Assembly (NCBI GenBank): GCA_000024525.1
Contig: CP001769.1
Coordinates: 248,001 to 312,000 of the forward strand
Length of the DNA: 64,000 nucleotides
DNA from: Spirosoma linguale DSM 74
Lineage (GTDB): Bacteria > Bacteroidota > Bacteroidia > Cytophagales > Spirosomataceae
Direction of reading: 5' to 3'
The position numbers and the translations under genes were made by a program. Shown here piece after piece: positions 9,386 to 16,830 of this stretch (position 1 is the first letter of the stretch; the number at the start of each line of letters is the position of its first letter). The notes beneath the pieces are model-generated. The model made no database searches. It was not told the DNA's origin and was given only the letters and a program-made list of their open reading frames with translations.

Positions 9386-10891
9386 ATGAAGAATGGAGAA
9401 AATACAGCTGTTGCCGATTCGGCGACGGCCCAACAGACTTCGCAGGCTCTCTCGAAACCACAGATTAATGTTTCCTCAGAAATTGGTACACTCCGGCGCT
9501 TACTGATTCATAGCCCCGATCGTGGACTGGGTAAGGTAGTCCCCTCAAAAGCGCAGGACTGGCTTTTTGAAGACATCGTGCATCTGGACATGATGCGCCG
9601 GGATGAATACGATTACTACGTCAAGATTCTGTTGTATTTTCTGGACCCCGACAAAGTACGGGGGAAAATAGCGGAGCTTGGCCCCGACTCCGACCGGTCG
9701 TTTTTCAAGCCCGACCACGCCGAGTATTTCAAGTCGGACAAAGTCATTGATATTCAAAATCTTCTTTCCGATATTCTGGCTAATGAAGTGATCCGGACCC
9801 GGCTCATCGCGGCCATCTGTGGTATCGAACGAACGTCGTTCAGAACCCAGCAACTCCTTAGCGAATTTGACCCCGTTGAGCTGGCGAAAATCATGATTTC
9901 GGGCTCGCTGCCCGACCGCCGAATGCTGTTTGCGCCACTGCCCAACTTCATTTTCACGCGGGACATTGGCATCGTTATCAATGACCATATTCTGCTCAAT
10001 AAACCCGCTAAGCTGGCTCGTACGCGCGAGGCCTTGCTGGCGCAGTATATCTTCTTCAATCACCCCCTGTTTGCGGATTATCAGGACAAAATTCTTGAAA
10101 TACCGGACAACGAACATGCCTTCCTGCTTTCGGATGCCGATGTAAAACGAGACATAACGCTCTCGACACTGGAAGGGGGCGATGTGATGATGATCGGCAA
10201 GCGCCACCTGATGATCGGCGTTAGCGAACGCACTACCTTATACGCGGCTCAGCAGGTGATGCGGCTGGTCTTTAGTAAGAATGTGGTGGATACAGTTACC
10301 ATTCTCCAGATTCCCAAGAAACGCGACTACATGCACATTGATACCGTGTTTACGCAGGTAAAACGTAATGTATGGGTGTTGCTGGGTTCACTGGCCCGCA
10401 CCGGCGACGAAGCGAAAAAACGCGATGTGATCCACTTTTTCGCCCCCAAGGATGTATCGGAAGACCTGAAAATTATGCAGTTCATTAAAGGGCTGGAGCA
10501 TAAACCCATCGAGATAGAAAACCTGGAAGACCTGCTGACCGACATCAGTAAGAATGATTTAGGGGCTACCGAACCTGTCCAGTTCATTTATTCGGGCAAC
10601 AACGAGTTTCCTTTTGGTGCGCGGGAGCAATGGACGGACTCCTGCAATCTGCTCGCTCTGAAAGACGGCGTGGTAGTTGGCTACGACCGCAACGAAAAAA
10701 CCGCCGAAGCATTCCGGGAGGCCGGGTTTGAAGTGATCGGCGCGGCCAAATTACTGGACCGTTTCGAGCGGGGCGAGTCATCCCCCGAAACCATTGAAAA
10801 TACGTTCATCATGCTGCCATCGGCCGAGTTGAGCCGGGCGCGGGGTGGTTCCCATTGCATGAGCCTACCGCTGCTGCGGGATGAGGTGTAA
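9386..10891 (+). CDS. Arginine deiminase-like amidinotransferase-family enzyme (501 aa)
   Basis: Guanidine-modifying enzyme of the pentein fold, most like arginine deiminase (arginine to citrulline plus ammonia). Visible motifs are FTRD (190-193), LEGGDV (E263, D266), MHIDTVF (H317) and the C-terminal GGSHCMSLP with nucleophile C491. At 501 residues it is longer than typical ArcA (about 410); extra sequence lies in a ~30-residue N-terminal extension and an insert around 95-175. The start follows a short leader with no Shine-Dalgarno. The next gene encodes a related fold acting on citrulline, which supports an arginine catabolic role. Other amidinohydrolase substrates are possible. Confidence 0.85.
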   Translation: MKNGENTAVADSATAQQTSQALSKPQINVSSEIGTLRRLLIHSPDRGLGKVVPSKAQDWLFEDIVHLDMMRRDEYDYYVKILLYFLDPDKVRGKIAELGPDSDRSFFKPDHAEYFKSDKVIDIQNLLSDILANEVIRTRLIAAICGIERTSFRTQQLLSEFDPVELAKIMISGSLPDRRMLFAPLPNFIFTRDIGIVINDHILLNKPAKLARTREALLAQYIFFNHPLFADYQDKILEIPDNEHAFLLSDADVKRDITLSTLEGGDVMMIGKRHLMIGVSERTTLYAAQQVMRLVFSKNVVDTVTILQIPKKRDYMHIDTVFTQVKRNVWVLLGSLARTGDEAKKRDVIHFFAPKDVSEDLKIMQFIKGLEHKPIEIENLEDLLTDISKNDLGATEPVQFIYSGNNEFPFGAREQWTDSCNLLALKDGVVVGYDRNEKTAEAFREAGFEVIGAAKLLDRFERGESSPETIENTFIMLPSAELSRARGGSHCMSLPLLRDEV

Positions 10892-11059
10892 GAAAGTCGA
10901 AGATGATTCGATCATTAAGCAAGTCATTGGACAAACAAGACTTTGGCGTTAATTTGCTGTTATGTAATTGGTGACACGTAGTATTTATACACTTACATCT
11001 CAATGTGTGCAACCTGTAGTACTTATCTACTTGCATACTTACAACTTATAACACATTAT

Positions 11060-11989
11060 ATGCAATCACAAGCTACTTCACGCATTCTGATGATCCGACC
11101 GGTAAACTTCGGGTTCAATACCGAAACTGCCGAATCAAATGCGTTTCAGAATAGTCAGCTGGCCGCGCAAACGAAGGATACAGCCCAGGAAACCGCCCAG
11201 CGAGAGTTCGACGAGATGGCGCGTCAGCTTCGGGCTATGGGGGTCGATGTTATAGTTTACGACGACACAACGGAGCCCTACACACCCGATTCTATCTTTC
11301 CGAACAACTGGATTTCCTTTCACGCCAGCGGAACGGTGGTCCTGTATCCCATGCAGGCCGAAAACCGTCGTCTCGAACGTCGGCAGGATATTGTTGACGA
11401 CCTGCGCAAAAATTATCACGTAGCCAAGGTCGTTGACCTGACTCATTTCGAGCAGGAGGGAAAGTTTCTGGAGGGGACTGGCAGTATGATCCTCGACCGG
11501 ATGAATAAAGTTGCTTTTGCCAGTCTGTCGCCCCGCACGCATCCCGATGTGCTGGCGGAGTTTAGTCGGCAGACAAACTACCGTGTTGTGTCGTTTCATT
11601 CGGCCGATGCCAATGGGCAAGCTATTTATCATACCAATGTGCTCATGTGCATTGCCGATACGTTTGCTGTCGTTTGTCTATCGGCAATTACCGATCCTGA
11701 TGAGCGCCTGATGGTGCGCCAGGAGTTGGAGAAGCTGAATAAGCGGGTCATTGACATATCGCTGGAACAGATGGCCAATTTTGCCGGTAACATGCTCATG
11801 GTAACGACCAACAAGGGGCAGAAGCTGCTGGTGATGTCCACCCGCGCTTTTGAGTCGCTGACACCCAAACAGATTGATCTGCTCGACGATTACACAACTC
11901 TGGTTCACTTCGATCTGTCCATGATCGAAAACAACGGTGGCGGCTCCGCCCGTTGCATGATGGCGGAAGTACATTTGCCGAGGAAATAA
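11060..11989 (+). CDS. ctlX: CtlX-type citrulline hydrolase / amidinotransferase (309 aa)
   Basis: Pentein-fold hydrolase related to the CtlX citrulline utilisation family, expected to give ornithine. Motifs: MIRPVNFGFN at the N-terminus, DSIFPNNW (77-84), FLEGTGSMILD (E138), YHTNVLM (H191) and GGGSARCMMAE with catalytic C299. The start at 11060 is preferred over an in-frame upstream start at 11003, because homologous sequence begins at the RPxNFGFN motif. It lies 168 bp after the deiminase-like gene on the same strand. The family assignment is strong; exact substrate is inferred from context. Confidence 0.85.
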   Translation: MQSQATSRILMIRPVNFGFNTETAESNAFQNSQLAAQTKDTAQETAQREFDEMARQLRAMGVDVIVYDDTTEPYTPDSIFPNNWISFHASGTVVLYPMQAENRRLERRQDIVDDLRKNYHVAKVVDLTHFEQEGKFLEGTGSMILDRMNKVAFASLSPRTHPDVLAEFSRQTNYRVVSFHSADANGQAIYHTNVLMCIADTFAVVCLSAITDPDERLMVRQELEKLNKRVIDISLEQMANFAGNMLMVTTNKGQKLLVMSTRAFESLTPKQIDLLDDYTTLVHFDLSMIENNGGGSARCMMAEVHLPRK

Positions 11990-12013
11990 GGAGTTAGGAG
12001 CGAGGAGTTAGAA

Positions 12014-12176
12014 GTGAGGAGGGCTGACGCGAGCGAGTTGGCGCGGGTATTTACCCGTGACTTTTATTTAGCAAGCATTGGCTTGCGTCAGTGAATACTG
12101 ACTTCATGAAATGGCACGGCAGGGGCGCCTGTGCGACCCATGCCCGCGCCAGCCCGCTCGCGTCAGCCCTCCTCAC
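12014..12176. repeat. Nested palindromic element, copy A
   Basis: An outer perfect 22-bp inverted repeat (12014-12035 with 12155-12176) encloses an inner GGCGCGGG/CCCGCGCC pair (12040-12047 with 12143-12150). The core from 12040 to about 12127 matches the reverse complement of the element at 48203-48300, including the internal GTCAGT-ACTGAC and CAAGC-GCTTG hairpins. The right inner arm differs in sequence. It lies between ctlX and marR. Confidence 0.75.
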
Positions 12177-12218
12177 TCCTAATACTATATACTAATACTC
12201 ACTCCTTTTTTTTGCTCC

Positions 12219-12235
12219 ATTGTTTGCACATACAA
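12219..12235. promoter_or_regulatory. MarR operator candidate, copy 1
   Basis: ATTGTTTGCACATACAA contains a 16-bp imperfect palindrome (TTGTnTGnnCAnACAA). It overlaps the -33 TTTG (12223-12226) of the marR promoter. The identical 17 bp recur at 12764-12780. Such placement suits autorepression. Confidence 0.65.
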
Positions 12236-12254
12236 ATATAATCTATTACCTTTG
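12223..12254 (+). promoter_or_regulatory. Promoter of the MarR gene
   Basis: TTTG (12223-12226), a 20-bp spacer and TACCTTTG (12247-12254) match the Bacteroidota TTTG-N19-TAnnTTTG promoter well. The expected transcription start is near 12260, shortly before the chosen ATG at 12279, which argues against the in-frame TTG at 12252 as start. Confidence 0.7.
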
Positions 12255-12278
12255 TATCCATCATCGAGTAAGAATGTA

Positions 12279-12746
12279 ATGAACGTAGAAAGAGTCGTTG
12301 CCGTAGCTAAAGAGGAAAAATCCGTTACGCGGTTCAGTGCTTGTCTGTTGTTCTCTGCCAACGCGCTGTCGCGGGCTATTACGGCAATTGGTGACGAAGA
12401 ATTTGGGCGGTTTGGCCTTTGCTATTCACACGCATACATGCTGTGTGAAGTAGTTGGTCAGCCGGGTATTACACCATCTGAATTAAGTGAAACGCTCTAC
12501 CTGACACCATCGACCATCACACGACTGGTGGAAAAACTGGAACAGAAGCGCCTGGTTCGCCGGGAATCGGAAGGAAAGAAAACACTGATTTACCCAACTG
12601 TAGAAGGCACCGCCCTTCAGCCCGAAATCAGCGAAGCCTGGGACCGCGTTGGTGTACGCTATTCCCAATTGATCGGCGAAACGAACGTTTGCCAATTGAC
12701 AAAGCAGGTGTTCAGCGCCGTACAGGCCCTCGGAGAGGGTGCCTAA
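12279..12746 (+). CDS. MarR-family transcriptional regulator (155 aa)
   Basis: Winged-helix repressor. DNA-binding region ~residues 60-108, with helix-turn-helix LSETLYLTPSTITRLVEKLEQKRLVRR and wing SEGKKTLIYPT. Cysteines C22, C48, C56 and C138 might sense oxidants or electrophiles (inference). The ATG at 12279 is chosen because the promoter -7 element ends at 12254. The two identical 17-bp palindromic sequences, one in its own promoter and one before the following cluster, suggest it represses itself and the small protein/NmrA/SDR genes. Confidence 0.9.
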   Translation: MNVERVVAVAKEEKSVTRFSACLLFSANALSRAITAIGDEEFGRFGLCYSHAYMLCEVVGQPGITPSELSETLYLTPSTITRLVEKLEQKRLVRRESEGKKTLIYPTVEGTALQPEISEAWDRVGVRYSQLIGETNVCQLTKQVFSAVQALGEGA

Positions 12747-12763
12747 AAAAATTTACTAAAAAT

Positions 12764-12780
12764 ATTGTTTGCACATACAA
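12764..12780. promoter_or_regulatory. MarR operator candidate, copy 2
   Basis: Same 17 bp as 12219-12235, placed 15 bp before the ATG of the 74-residue protein. Flanking sequence differs from copy 1, so conservation is limited to the presumed operator. Confidence 0.65.
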
Positions 12781-12795
12781 CAAAACTTGACAGCC

Positions 12796-13020
12796 ATGAA
12801 AACAAAGGAAGAAACCAACGGAACGATCGGCGTAGTAATTGGCCACACAACGGACATGACCAAAGACGTTTGCCGCTCATTTGCCAGGCAGGGCATCTCA
12901 ACGATTGTTGTGCAAAAAGAAAGCTACACGCATGACGTAGAAGAAGCTCCCGAGCAAAACCACTGGTCAGGCCAGCCGGGTAAAGATCTGTTTTTTAACG
13001 GCTGGAAACTGCTGTTTTAA
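12796..13020 (+). CDS. Small protein of unknown function (74 aa)
   Basis: MKTKEETNGTIGVVIGHTTD at the start is reminiscent of the first beta-alpha-beta unit of a Rossmann fold (GVVIGHTTDM, then FARQGISTIVVQ), but there is no canonical glycine motif and the protein stops after 74 residues. It could be a stand-alone small protein or the remnant of a dehydrogenase. It directly follows the second operator copy and precedes the NmrA-like gene by 41 bp, so it is probably co-expressed. Function not recognised. Confidence 0.6.
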   Translation: MKTKEETNGTIGVVIGHTTDMTKDVCRSFARQGISTIVVQKESYTHDVEEAPEQNHWSGQPGKDLFFNGWKLLF

Positions 13021-13061
13021 GCGTCGATATTCACAATAAATCTCACCTACATCTTATACAC

Positions 13062-13949
13062 ATGAATTACGTTATTACCGGCTCGTTAGGGCATACCGGA
13101 AAGCCCATTACTGAAGGCCTCATTAAAGCGGGTCATCAGGTTACCGTTATTACCAGTAAACCCGAAACCGCAGAAGCCATCGAGGCTCTGGGTGCCAGGG
13201 CTGCTGTAGGCAGTGTTGAAGACGCGGCTTTCGTGACCGAAGCCTTTGCGGGAGCGCAGGCCGTTTATCTGCTCGTTCCGGGCAAATGGGGCGTTACGGG
13301 TTGGCGAAACTTCCAGAATCAAATTATCGACAATTACATTGCGGCCATTGAGGCCAACGACATTCGGTTTGCCGTACTGCTGAGCAGTATAGGGGCCGAT
13401 TTAGGCGATGGTGCCGGGCCGGTCGACGGCTTGTATGATGCCGAACAGAAGTTGGCCAAAGTGCCCGGCCTGAACAGCAAGTTTCTGCGTCCGTCGTATT
13501 TCATGTATAATCTCTTCGGCATGTTGGGCATGGTAAAAGGCATGGGGATAATGGGAAGCAACTTTGGCGGAGATACCCTTGTGCTGACCCATACCAATGA
13601 TATTGCCGACGTTGCACTGACCGAACTGCTCAACCTGGATTTTACCGGCCAGCAGGTGCGCTATATTGCCAGCGATGAACGCACGGGTGCCGAAATTGCC
13701 CAGGTGCTCGGGCAGGCAATCGGTAAACCCGAAATTCCCTGGGTTGTCTTCTCCGACGAACAGACTAAGCAGGGGCTAGTACAGGCCGGACTAAATGACG
13801 AGATGGCATCGGCATATACCACTATGGGAAAGTCGCTCCGCGAGGGGAAAATGCAGGCCGACTTCTTTGCCAACCGTCCCGCTGTTTATGGTAAAGTAAA
13901 ACTCGAAGCGTTTGCTGAAAATGAGTTCGCCCCGGCGTTCAACGCGTAA
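13062..13949 (+). CDS. NmrA-family NAD(P)-binding oxidoreductase (295 aa)
   Basis: Atypical short-chain dehydrogenase of the NmrA/azoreductase-like group. The nucleotide-binding loop is at the N-terminus (VITGSLGHTGKP, residues ~4-15), followed by AVYLLVPG and LLSSIGAD, with no YxxxK catalytic pair. Members act as NAD(P)H-dependent quinone/azo reductases or redox sensors. Length is normal (about 290). It belongs to the presumed MarR-controlled group, consistent with detoxification of a reactive compound. A hairpin terminator follows at 13979-14034. Confidence 0.88.
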   Translation: MNYVITGSLGHTGKPITEGLIKAGHQVTVITSKPETAEAIEALGARAAVGSVEDAAFVTEAFAGAQAVYLLVPGKWGVTGWRNFQNQIIDNYIAAIEANDIRFAVLLSSIGADLGDGAGPVDGLYDAEQKLAKVPGLNSKFLRPSYFMYNLFGMLGMVKGMGIMGSNFGGDTLVLTHTNDIADVALTELLNLDFTGQQVRYIASDERTGAEIAQVLGQAIGKPEIPWVVFSDEQTKQGLVQAGLNDEMASAYTTMGKSLREGKMQADFFANRPAVYGKVKLEAFAENEFAPAFNA

Positions 13950-13978
13950 ACACCTCAACGATAACCTACCCTTTTCAA

Positions 13979-14034
13979 AAGATTTACGGAGAAGGTCCCG
14001 ATCAGGTGCTTTCTCTGTAAATCTTCTTATTTTT
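13979..14034 (+). terminator. Terminator after the NmrA-like gene
   Basis: Arms 13979-13993 and 14011-14025 pair with one mismatch, followed by TCTTATTTTT. It separates the NmrA-like gene from the next SDR gene, although read-through is possible. Confidence 0.6.
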
Positions 14035-14072
14035 CGGCCTGCTGGATCGGCGGTAAACAGGAATAGCAATAT

Positions 14073-14915
14073 ATGAAAACAGCATTGATCACGGGTGCAA
14101 ACGTCGGCATAGGACTGGCAACCGCAAAAGCACTGGCCCGGCAGGGTTTCAACCTGATTCTGCTTTGCCGGAACGAAGCAAAAGGCGAGGAAGCGGTAAC
14201 AGCGATAAAACGCATCAACCCGGCCGTAACGGTCGAACTGGTACTCGCCGATTTAACGGATACTGATTCGATACGTCGGGCGGCTGAACAAGTCAGGGCT
14301 ACGCATAGACAGCTGGATGTGCTGATCAATAACGCCGGGTATTCACCCGACCAAATCGAGTTCGTTGGTACGGTAGAGAAGTCGTTTTACGCCAACCACA
14401 TTGGTCACTTCGTGCTCACCTACCACCTGCTCGATCTGCTGAAAGCCGCCGGAGAGGCCCGTATCATTAACCTGTCCTCGGCGGCCTATATGTTGGGGAA
14501 AGCCTCCCGATTTTTTCAGCACGACAAGAAGTTGTCTCTGCTGGCTGCCTATGGCGATGGCAAACTGGCTAACGTGTTGTTTACGAAAGAATTGGCTACC
14601 CGCTATGCTGATTCGGGAATTACGGCCTACGCGGTACACCCCGGCGTTGTCAAATCCAATTTTGGGAGCAACTTCACCGGCCCCATTCAGCTACTTATGT
14701 CGGTAGCCAGGCCCTTTATGCGGAGCCCGGAGCGGGGTGCCGAAACATCCGTTTATCTGGCCACTGCACCCATTGATGTAATTACCCGGAAGGATGGGAA
14801 AGCCGGTGGCTCGGGCGGCTTCTTTGCCGATTCAGCCCCTAAGCTGGTAAAACATATCGATAACACAAATCGGCAGGCGGCTGATCTTTGGGAAAAAAGT
14901 ATGGCGTTTGTCTAG
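14073..14915 (+). CDS. Short-chain dehydrogenase, retinol-dehydrogenase-like (280 aa)
   Basis: Classical SDR. TGANVGIG cofactor loop (residues 7-14), LADLTD, NNAG (~88-91), catalytic Ser in NLSSAAY, Tyr and Lys in YGDGK, then HPGVV. The RDH-like group reduces carbonyls with NADPH; the substrate cannot be told. It follows the NmrA-like gene on the same strand after a terminator-like hairpin. A further hairpin at 14946-14979 closes the unit. Confidence 0.9.
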   Translation: MKTALITGANVGIGLATAKALARQGFNLILLCRNEAKGEEAVTAIKRINPAVTVELVLADLTDTDSIRRAAEQVRATHRQLDVLINNAGYSPDQIEFVGTVEKSFYANHIGHFVLTYHLLDLLKAAGEARIINLSSAAYMLGKASRFFQHDKKLSLLAAYGDGKLANVLFTKELATRYADSGITAYAVHPGVVKSNFGSNFTGPIQLLMSVARPFMRSPERGAETSVYLATAPIDVITRKDGKAGGSGGFFADSAPKLVKHIDNTNRQAADLWEKSMAFV

Positions 14916-14945
14916 CCGGGCTTGCCAACAAACACAGCGCTAACA

Positions 14946-14979
14946 AAAATGGCGACACCCAGCCGGTCATCGCCATTTT
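14946..14979. terminator. Bidirectional terminator between convergent genes
   Basis: AAAATGGCGA (14946-14955) pairs with TCGCCATTTT (14970-14979). It lies between the plus-strand SDR ending at 14915 and the minus-strand beta-barrel gene ending at 15008, so it can serve both. Confidence 0.65.
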
Positions 14980-15007
14980 AAACCCACTCTATGAGAAATG
15001 TTATCGA

Positions 15008-15817
15008 TTATCGGCTGCCTAATGGGAAAGTATAGCCGACAGTGCCTTGCCCGAGAATTCTTTTTGAGTCGGCGTTGAACCCCATATCACTGCCTAACGG
15101 GTATAAGCCACGCACTTCAACGGTAACGTGTCCGGGTCCGGCTTTCAGCGCGGCTCCAATACCCAGTGCTCCTCCATACCCAAAGCGTCCTTTTGTGCCG
15201 TCGAGGGAAACTGTCTTTCCATTCATCCCTGAGTTAATCTGATAGGCAGCATATGGCCCCACGTTCACAAAGAAACGGTTACCGGCGTACGTTCCCGTCG
15301 AAAATTTCACCAATAGGGGCACCTCAAGTGCATCGTTTGTGTAAGTATCGTTATAGCCAAACAGGGCCACTTTCTTAGTATACCGGGTATAATTGATTTC
15401 AGGCTGGAAGGAAACGTGTCCCGCGCCAAAGTTGAACGTTATACCACCTACAAAACCCAAAGCGGGGTTGGTAAAGGCCTGCTTCTCCAGAAAAAGCGGG
15501 TAAGTTACGCCCCCACGAAACCCAATTCTTTTGGTCGATGTACTGCCCGCCGAAGCTGTGCGCTCGGGTTGGCTAGCCCCTGTTTGTGTCTGGCCCGCTG
15601 ATCGGCCCGGCTGTTGGGTTTCCGTACGTGCGGGTGCTGCCGTTGTTGCCTTTCGGTTGATACCATGATGTTCGTCGTAAAGATCCTGCATCCGGTTCGT
15701 ACTGCCACCTGTTGCCGTATTGCTGGCTGGCGATGTCGCTGCCTGGGGTTTAGTCTGGGCAAACGACAGGCTTATAGGTAGAAGCAGAAGGGTCAGAAAC
15801 GAATAAATCGATTTCAT
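15008..15817 (-). CDS. Outer-membrane beta-barrel protein, porin-like (269 aa)
   Basis: Signal peptide MKSIYSFLTLLLLPISLSFAQ, then a ~90-residue low-complexity Thr/Ala/Gln/Ser linker, then an 8-strand-type barrel (TKRIGFRGGVTYPLF, GFVGGITFNF, GHVSFQPEINYTRY) ending GTVGYTFPLGSR. The start at 15817 gives a clean signal peptide; in-frame ATG at 15826 and a far-upstream start at 15931 are less likely. The family (OMP_b-brl/PorT-like) is common in Bacteroidota, with mostly unknown roles. The Asn/Gln-rich linker between signal and barrel is unusual. Confidence 0.82.
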   Translation of the reverse strand: MKSIYSFLTLLLLPISLSFAQTKPQAATSPASNTATGGSTNRMQDLYDEHHGINRKATTAAPARTETQQPGRSAGQTQTGASQPERTASAGSTSTKRIGFRGGVTYPLFLEKQAFTNPALGFVGGITFNFGAGHVSFQPEINYTRYTKKVALFGYNDTYTNDALEVPLLVKFSTGTYAGNRFFVNVGPYAAYQINSGMNGKTVSLDGTKGRFGYGGALGIGAALKAGPGHVTVEVRGLYPLGSDMGFNADSKRILGQGTVGYTFPLGSR

Positions 15818-15845
15818 TGAGTACATAGTTGGACTTGATTGTGTA

Positions 15846-15862
15846 AGATTAGTCGCTAATCT
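15846..15862. promoter_or_regulatory. Inverted repeat in the leader of the barrel gene
   Basis: AGATTAG-TCG-CTAATCT lies 29 bp upstream of the barrel gene start. It could be an operator or a 5' UTR hairpin; only one copy was noticed. Confidence 0.35.
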
Positions 15863-15977
15863 ACTAAAATCTATAACAGCACTTAGGAAACGGTAAGTCT
15901 TGTTGAGCCTACGGTTCACGAACGGCGGCAAACATTTTACCCGAAAGCAGAGTAAATAGTATAGAAAATCAGTCAGT

Positions 15978-16691
15978 ATGAAAACGGAACATCAGCGTAC
16001 GGCCCTCATTACAGGGGCTAATAGAGGAATTGGTAAAGAAATTGCCCGGCAACTGGCCCAGCGTGGCTTTGCCGTTTTTATCGGTGCCCGCGATATCGTG
16101 AAAGGGCGGGAAGCGGCCGAAGAGCTTTGTCAGGCCGGTTTTGAGGCTACCTTCATTCAACTTGACGTAACGGACCCGGTCAGTATTCGGACGGCCTGTG
16201 GTACGTTTTCTCAAAAAGCAGATCATCTTGATGTGCTGATCAACAATGCCGGTATTCTGGAAGATCACGGAGAGAATATTCTCAAATTAAATCCGGAAAT
16301 GCTGGACCGTACCCTTAAAGCTAACGTTACGGGACCCATTATGGTGATTCAGGACTTCTTGCAGATGCTGCAAAAAAGTAAAACCGGTGGCCGGATTGTC
16401 AATGTATCAAGCGGGGTTAGTTCGCTGGCGCACATGACAACTTACGCCCCTGCTTACAGTATCTCTAAAACAGCGCTCAACGCCGTAACGAAGCAATTTG
16501 CCGGTGCCTTAACAGAGCATAACATCGCCGTTAACTGTGTCGATCCGGGCTGGGTTCGCACCGATATGGGTGGTCCCAGTGCCAGTCGGCCCGTCGAAAA
16601 GGGAGCCGAAACGATTGTCTGGCTAGCCACCGATGCCCCCCAGTCCGCAACCGGCAAATTCTGGCGCGATAAACAGGAAGTTGAGTGGTGA
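15978..16691 (+). CDS. Short-chain dehydrogenase/reductase (237 aa)
   Basis: Classical SDR with TGANRGIGKEIA (residues ~13-24), LDVTD, NNAG, NVSSGVSS and the YSISK active site, then DPGWVRTDMGG. It lacks the C-terminal extension of the neighbouring RDH-like protein. Divergent from the barrel gene. Carbonyl-reductase-like; substrate unknown. Confidence 0.9.
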   Translation: MKTEHQRTALITGANRGIGKEIARQLAQRGFAVFIGARDIVKGREAAEELCQAGFEATFIQLDVTDPVSIRTACGTFSQKADHLDVLINNAGILEDHGENILKLNPEMLDRTLKANVTGPIMVIQDFLQMLQKSKTGGRIVNVSSGVSSLAHMTTYAPAYSISKTALNAVTKQFAGALTEHNIAVNCVDPGWVRTDMGGPSASRPVEKGAETIVWLATDAPQSATGKFWRDKQEVEW

Positions 16692-16718
16692 GGTGGTGGA
16701 GTAAGTATGGTACTGGAG

Positions 16719-16754
16719 TAAGTGGTGTCGGGTCTGAGGACCCGACACCACTTA
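16719..16754. terminator. 16-bp perfect hairpin between convergent genes
   Basis: Arms 16719-16734 and 16739-16754 pair perfectly around TGAG. The GTGTCGGGT/ACCCGACAC core recurs at 49278-49301. Just downstream, GTGAAGTGGGTGG/CCACCCACTTCAC and GGTGTGGTG/CACCACACC pairs (about 16762-16830) add a second composite hairpin of GTGGAGTA-type sequence. The region separates the SDR from the protease gene. Confidence 0.65.
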
Positions 16755-16830
16755 CGTGGAATGGTGAAGTGGGTGGAGTAGGTGTGGTGAATGAAACTAC
16801 TGCACCACACCATTTACACCACCCACTTCA

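Noticed and set aside
11003..11059. N-terminal extension of the CtlX protein
   Set aside because: The extra 19 residues lack similarity to the family, which begins near the RPxNFGFN motif.
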